NCBI GenBank assembly: GCA_029582265.1
Contig: CM055823.1
Coordinates: 28,235,228 to 28,299,227, forward strand
Reading direction: 5' to 3'
From: Zoroaster sp. YZ-2022
Taxonomy: Eukaryota > Echinodermata > Asteroidea > Forcipulatida > Zoroasteridae
DNA: 64,000 bases
Shown: positions 30,001 through 36,000 of the stretch, in pieces
How positions within the stretch are numbered: the stretch's first letter is position 1
Layout: each line of letters opens with the position of its first letter
Made by a program: the position numbers and the translations under genes
Notes under the pieces: model-generated
What the model was told of the DNA's origin: nothing
The model's input: the letters and a program-made list of their open reading frames with translations, nothing else
Database searches by the model: none

Positions 30001-33000
30001 ACCTTTCCCCCACACTTTTGAAAGTTTCCACAAAAGTGCACATTTTATTTTTCTGTTGATGTAGATAAAATGAGTAGCTATATTTTGATATTTATAAATT
30101 AATTTTCATATTTAGAAATTAATTTGATATTTGATAGCGAAACCTATAAAAAACCTATATTTCAAAATGGGAACCCTTATTTCCCCAAAAACCTATATTA
30201 ACATATAAAAAACCTATATTTTTAATCTCCTGGCACACATTTTCAAGTTCCTCATAAAATTCTCATGGCTTTGAAGAAAAATTACTTCCCAAGTATAAAG
30301 AGATAAAGCCAAAACAGTAGCCAAACTGTAACATGTCTACCACTCTTAGATTTTCTGCCGGACATGGTATGGGGTAATGTACTTTGTTTCAAAAAGTACT
30401 CAATAGGTAGGCAATTTACCAAAAACTTGTTGCTTAACACTGCATAATCACGGGAAATAACCTATAAAGCCTATAATAACCTATATTTTGCTTTAAAAAC
30501 CTATACATAACAGCAAAAGAAACGTCACCCCTAAAAATATTTATTATTTTCATTTTATAATTAATATAATTTGTTTAATGAAGAATATTATGAGTATGGA
30601 GTGTAACACGAACACAATGTGGCAAATTTGGTTGACCTCAAAATTCGTCATGCATGACGTCTGAGGACACATAAGCTAAACACGTTGTCAGACATAGACC
30701 GCGTTTACACTAGATCCGGCAAGGGCGATCAACGGAGGATCAGATCCTGCAAGGGCGATCAAACTGATCGCGGACGCGTTCACACTTGAGTCTGATCGTG
30801 CATTGATCCCCCTAGCCCGACCGTCGGTTCAACGGAAGTTCCACACTGCTCGTGTGACAGGTCAACTGAGCAAGGTCATTGATTGTGCGCACACGCAGGC
30901 ACACGCGCTGTTCGGGTGATGCATGCCGCCATCTTAGCTTATGCTTCGCTCGCTAATTTTACAGACACAGTTCGACCGACTCACTTTCACCGCTTACGTT
31001 TGATTTTTTCCTCATTAAATTACAGTTTCGCCATGTCGTACAAGAAATAACGAACAACCACCAACAACACTAAACCTTAAGTGTACTATAATACTGCATG
31101 ACAAGAAAATACAAAATATGGATATACAAAATGATTTTCAAATACTAATGAAAACCGTGGTATTATGATAAAAAACACGAAAGCCTGATGAGAAGGAAAC
31201 TGGTCGATGCATAGAGGTAGAAATGGTGAAATGGTCAAGCATGTGGTTAAATCACGCACGGTTGTTGAAGTACCATTCAAATCGTGTAATGTTCTTTTGT
31301 GCACAGAAATGCTGTGTTACGTGTTGGAACCAGTGTAATAAGGGCGCTCTCATTGCATAACCAACACTGGTTGTTTACAAGCTTCGCGGTTTATTTTTTT
31401 TTAACTCGCGCTCCAGTCTGTTTGATTAGACCGAAGTCGGTGGGTCAAATTGCGGGTCTGATCCTGCGTTGCGTTCACACTACGTTTTTGATCCACCTTG
31501 CAGGATCAGATCCTCCTTTGATCCCGCAATAAAGGGGGATCAAAAAGGAGGATCAGATCCTGATCGCTCTTGCGTTCACACTAGCTGTTGATCGCCCTTT
31601 GATCGCCCTTGCAGGATCTGATCCTCCTTTGATCGCCCTTGCCGGATCAAGTGTGAACGCGGCCATAGGGACAATGCACGAATTGCAATAAACACAACAG
31701 CTTAGTCCAAACAATGTGCAAGGTCAGCCCTATAAAAGGCCATGTCAAAATCCAACATTCATCATTTTGTTACGAAATGTTCACCAGGCCTGGAGAGAAA
31801 TAACCCCACAGTACATTGCAGAAATCTCGTCCAGTCAATGAGACGTCGAATGCAGGCCTGTATTGATGCCAGGGGCGACCACACACGTTATTGAAAGTCC
31901 AAGTGATTTGTTACCTGAACTTGTGATTTTTCCCTCCCTGTGTCACTGACCCATGATAATGACCCTGAAACTCAAAAGACACATTTATGGCATGAAATGA
32001 ATCTGTCATACATTCCTCTACACGAAAACATAAAAAATGTATATTTATTATGTTTAATAATAAATTTACTTAACAAAATTTAGGGGTGACGTTTTTTTTT
32101 GCTGTTATGTATATTTAAAAAACCTAGATTTGATAGATAAGGCACTGGGAGGCCCGTAAATATGAAAATACATTTTTGGTGGTGATATTTTTTCTAATGT
32201 TTGTTGAGCATGTTCCTTGTGACGCTCTCCCTTGTTTTAATTTAATTACTTTATAGACCATTTTTTCTCTCTTTATGTTCTACCAATATTTTAATTTCCA
32301 TTGTAATGGTTGGCTTTCATTCCTAGGTATGGGACATCCAGTCGGGAAAGAATTTGTTGTCAATGAGCGCCCACGAGAATTGGATCTTCTCGTCTGATCT
32401 GTCTCCTGATGAGAAACTTGCTGTGTCTGTGTCCGCAGACAAAACGGCCAAGGTGAGCCGTCCTTTCCAATAATCTCATAATTGGACATCATCAGAAACA
32501 TCTGTTTAACAGTAAAACAAAAACAAAAAAAAATCCTTTTTTTTTTACAAAATTTGTTGAAAATATTCAAACATTTTGAACCAACATTTATCTATCTGGT
32601 TTTTATATGTTTACTTTATTTTTTATTGTAGATTGGTTTAAACTTTTTAATATTGTTTTACTACAGAGTCCTCAAGGAAAGCAGTTTTTTAACCAAGGAC
32701 TACCCTGTTAAACATAAAACAGCAAATAAAATAAATATCTCTTCAGAGTTTGAAATAAAAATTGCAGTTATGTCTCGGAAATGTTTCCTTTTTCTGAAGA
32801 TATAGATTTTAATCTTAAGTTGATTTATTCAAATACACAGGTGTGGGATGTTGCGACCGGCGAGCTCTTACATACACTGAACAGCCATGGTGACCTGGTT
32901 AGAACTTGCTGCATCTCGCCCAACAGTCGTTTCTTAGCAACGGGCAATGACGAAGGCATCATCAAGGTAGGTTGCCTAGTAACAAGAGAAGGGATATATT

Positions 33001-36000
33001 AGTTGGAATGGGTTGGAGGTGTATGGGCATGGCAATTCTGTTCTGACATGAATAACTTTTTTGGGATTGAACGCAATGAAACTAGTTAAAAATTAATTAA
33101 AGGGGGACTGTCGTGGATTTAAATCAAACAGTTAAATATGTGATCGTTTTATTCTTTTATATCAGTAAAAGATCAATAAAAAAATTTTTTTGTGTTTTTA
33201 TTGTTTTTGAGAGTGTTATTTTACCATTGTAAAAATGCCCCCCACTTTTACTAGTTGTTCCCGCCCTGCACGGAGGAGCTGTTTGTGACGTCATGTCGGG
33301 AAGAGAAATTCGATAGTCATGATTGTTGGTTGTTGAAACCATGTTCATCCCGTTGTTTCCGACGAACTTTGCTCGTCCAAATACGGCGATATTTTGGGTC
33401 ACTTGGGGACAGATGAAGGCTAACACCGTCTTTGGTGGTGTTGCTGCATCCTGCAGCAACACATCTTCCTGGCATTTTATTAGTTCCGGAAACAAAAATC
33501 ACGGAAGAAATGAAATCGACGCTACGTGTGTGAATGTGTATGTATGTACATGTACATCATGGACACATCGGATCTTCCCGACCTGACGTCACATATCTTA
33601 TGCAAATGAAGCTTCCACCATGGGGCGGGGTTGCCTCCCCGAAACACTTCAAACATTGTTTTAAAATACTTGTACTCAGAAATCAATGATTAAATAGACA
33701 CAGGTGGGTCTCAAAAACAATATTTTTATGACAAAACGCCTTAAGTCAAGGATGTCAGTCCCCCTTTAAGATTAATCTATTGCAGTGTGACATTTTATTC
33801 GATGTCACCGTGATCTCAAACAATTATACCCACATTGATTTAATAAATATATAAATATATAATTGGATGTTTGCCTCAAACAAATCTTCTGGATTTCAGG
33901 ATTTTTTTACAAATCTCCCTTTGCCTCAAAATCTTCTAGAAAGAAAGAAGTAGCCACCAAGGAAAGAAAGATGTAGCCTGTATTGTGTCCTAACATCTAG
34001 TTTCTTGTTTGTGGGGAAGTGGAGAGTCTGTAAATCCTCCAAAATTAAGCATCCAGGAGGTTCAGGGGGCTTTGTCCTCTAGACCAAAGGGAGACCCAGG
34101 CCTGCTACCCATTTTTAAAGATGGCCAATTTTGCAAGATGTGACGTCAAGTGTAAACCATCTATGGAGGAAACTAGTTGTAGTGATATGGAGTTATAACA
34201 TAAATTAATCAGACAATTAATTATTGTTATTAAAATGATTCCCTTGCTTTACACGCGAGCTGCATGCGTACGCCAGCTGAATGCGTGCGTAAGCGTATGC
34301 GTGAGTTGACCTTTCTAAGAAAATAATATTTTGTTCTAGAATGAAGATAATAATAAGTAAAGAGGTTAAATATGTTTGCTGATGGAATAAGAAGGGAGTC
34401 GGAGATTGATCGGGATAAAGAGAGGAACTGATGAGTTTGCATCAGTGACTAATAAAATAAGTGATCGTCAACTAGTAATCCTGTCTCATTGTTGTGTGTT
34501 TATTCAATCTTTGGCTCAACCGATGAACCCTGTACTTCGCACGAAGTCATTTACAATCACTCGCACGAGAGAACTTTACATTACCGCAACCGCAGGGTGT
34601 TTATTCGGTGTAACCGTGATCTCGGTTGCCTGTGGGCCATCCTTCTTTCTTGCTCTCAACCAGTTTGCTTTGACTTCAACTTGGTTACGGCTCCCTAAAT
34701 TTATCCTCTAGATCAAAGGGAGACCAAAGTTCCGCTACCTATTTTATTTAGGATTTTTTTACTTTTGTCAAATCACACTCCTGAATTATATAATACAGAA
34801 TTTCTATTAATTTTATATTATTAAAATCTGATCATGCTTATGTTCCAAGATTTGTGGATTTGTTTTCTCCTAGATGTGGGATATAATAAAAGGCATTGAA
34901 TTGGCTACTTGCCCTGGACATCAATCTTGGGTTACAGATCTCAAGTTTTCACAGGACAGTCAGTTTGTTGTGTCAGTTGGTGATAATGTGAGGGTATGTA
35001 TACTAAAAAAAACAATCAAAAATGGTTTATTAAATATTTGCAAATCACGGCATCTGCCAAATTGCAAGTAAATTTACAATAAAATGTTTAAGAAAATAAC
35101 ATTTTTTGTTTAAATACACAAACAGAACTACTCAAATTGCACATGAAATTTAAAACGGTAAACTCGAGGAGTAGTTTTTAGAAAAATTTCAATAATTTCA
35201 CCACAAAAAAGACGACGGAAGGATGTCAATGTACAGTTAAATTAAGAAAAAATATCTAAAAAAGGAGGTTATTAACAACTATCGGTAATATTACAAACAA
35301 GGTATTGCAAGGTACTGTACAATTATAAAATAACTGTATTATTAAAATGAAATTAAAGGTTAAAATGGAGGGTATAAATCAACTAGTATTAAAATTACAA
35401 ACAATGGCAATGCACTGTTTCTCTTTATTTTTTTAGTCTTAAACGAAACTCAGGAATTTTGACTGTCCGCCTTAGAATTCTTGTGTTTTGGGGTGCTGGC
35501 ATGTACTGATGAAATTGAGTTGTTTTATTAAGAGTATATAACATGTGAGATGGAAAACAATCAACTTCGGTACAAAGATCTTTTCCTAATATGTCGATAT
35601 TGATTCTTTTCATCCACGATATATCAGCAAACATGTCCCGATTTTCGATAATATCGTGATTATTTTTTCATTCATACATGATTGCTTTAGAGCCGATAAC
35701 CACAGGTACATGTATGTACCCCTCTACAAGCATTACAATAAATCACAAATTCGTTTGCAGAGTGTGTATGTACTTCTGAAGTAGTTCGCTTTTGTTTCTC
35801 ACTTCCAAAAGCTGAAAAGACTGTCCTAATTTTGTTTCCATGGAATTTTTGACTTGACTCACAATGGTGATTATTTTTAATTGCGATATATTATTTAATC
35901 GCGATTTGCCGATATCTCGATAACTTAAAAAGGTTCTCGATATCGTAATCAAATAAAAAAGGGTATCGCGATATTCGATATTATCGTGTTATCACCCAAG

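Larger units (their letters stand above)
30508..32108 (+). mobile_element. Tc1/mariner-like element with nested MITE
   Basis: Inverted ends ACAGCAAAAGAAACGTCACC and GGTGACGTTTTTTTTTGCTG. A 970-bp MITE sits inside (30698-31664). The right part keeps a broken transposase C-terminus. Confidence 0.65.

Noticed and set aside
33317..33502. Host THAP-domain gene
   Set aside because: The fragment has only half the zinc finger, lies between TTAA-flanked inverted ends and in an APAF1 intron. A transposon remnant is simpler.
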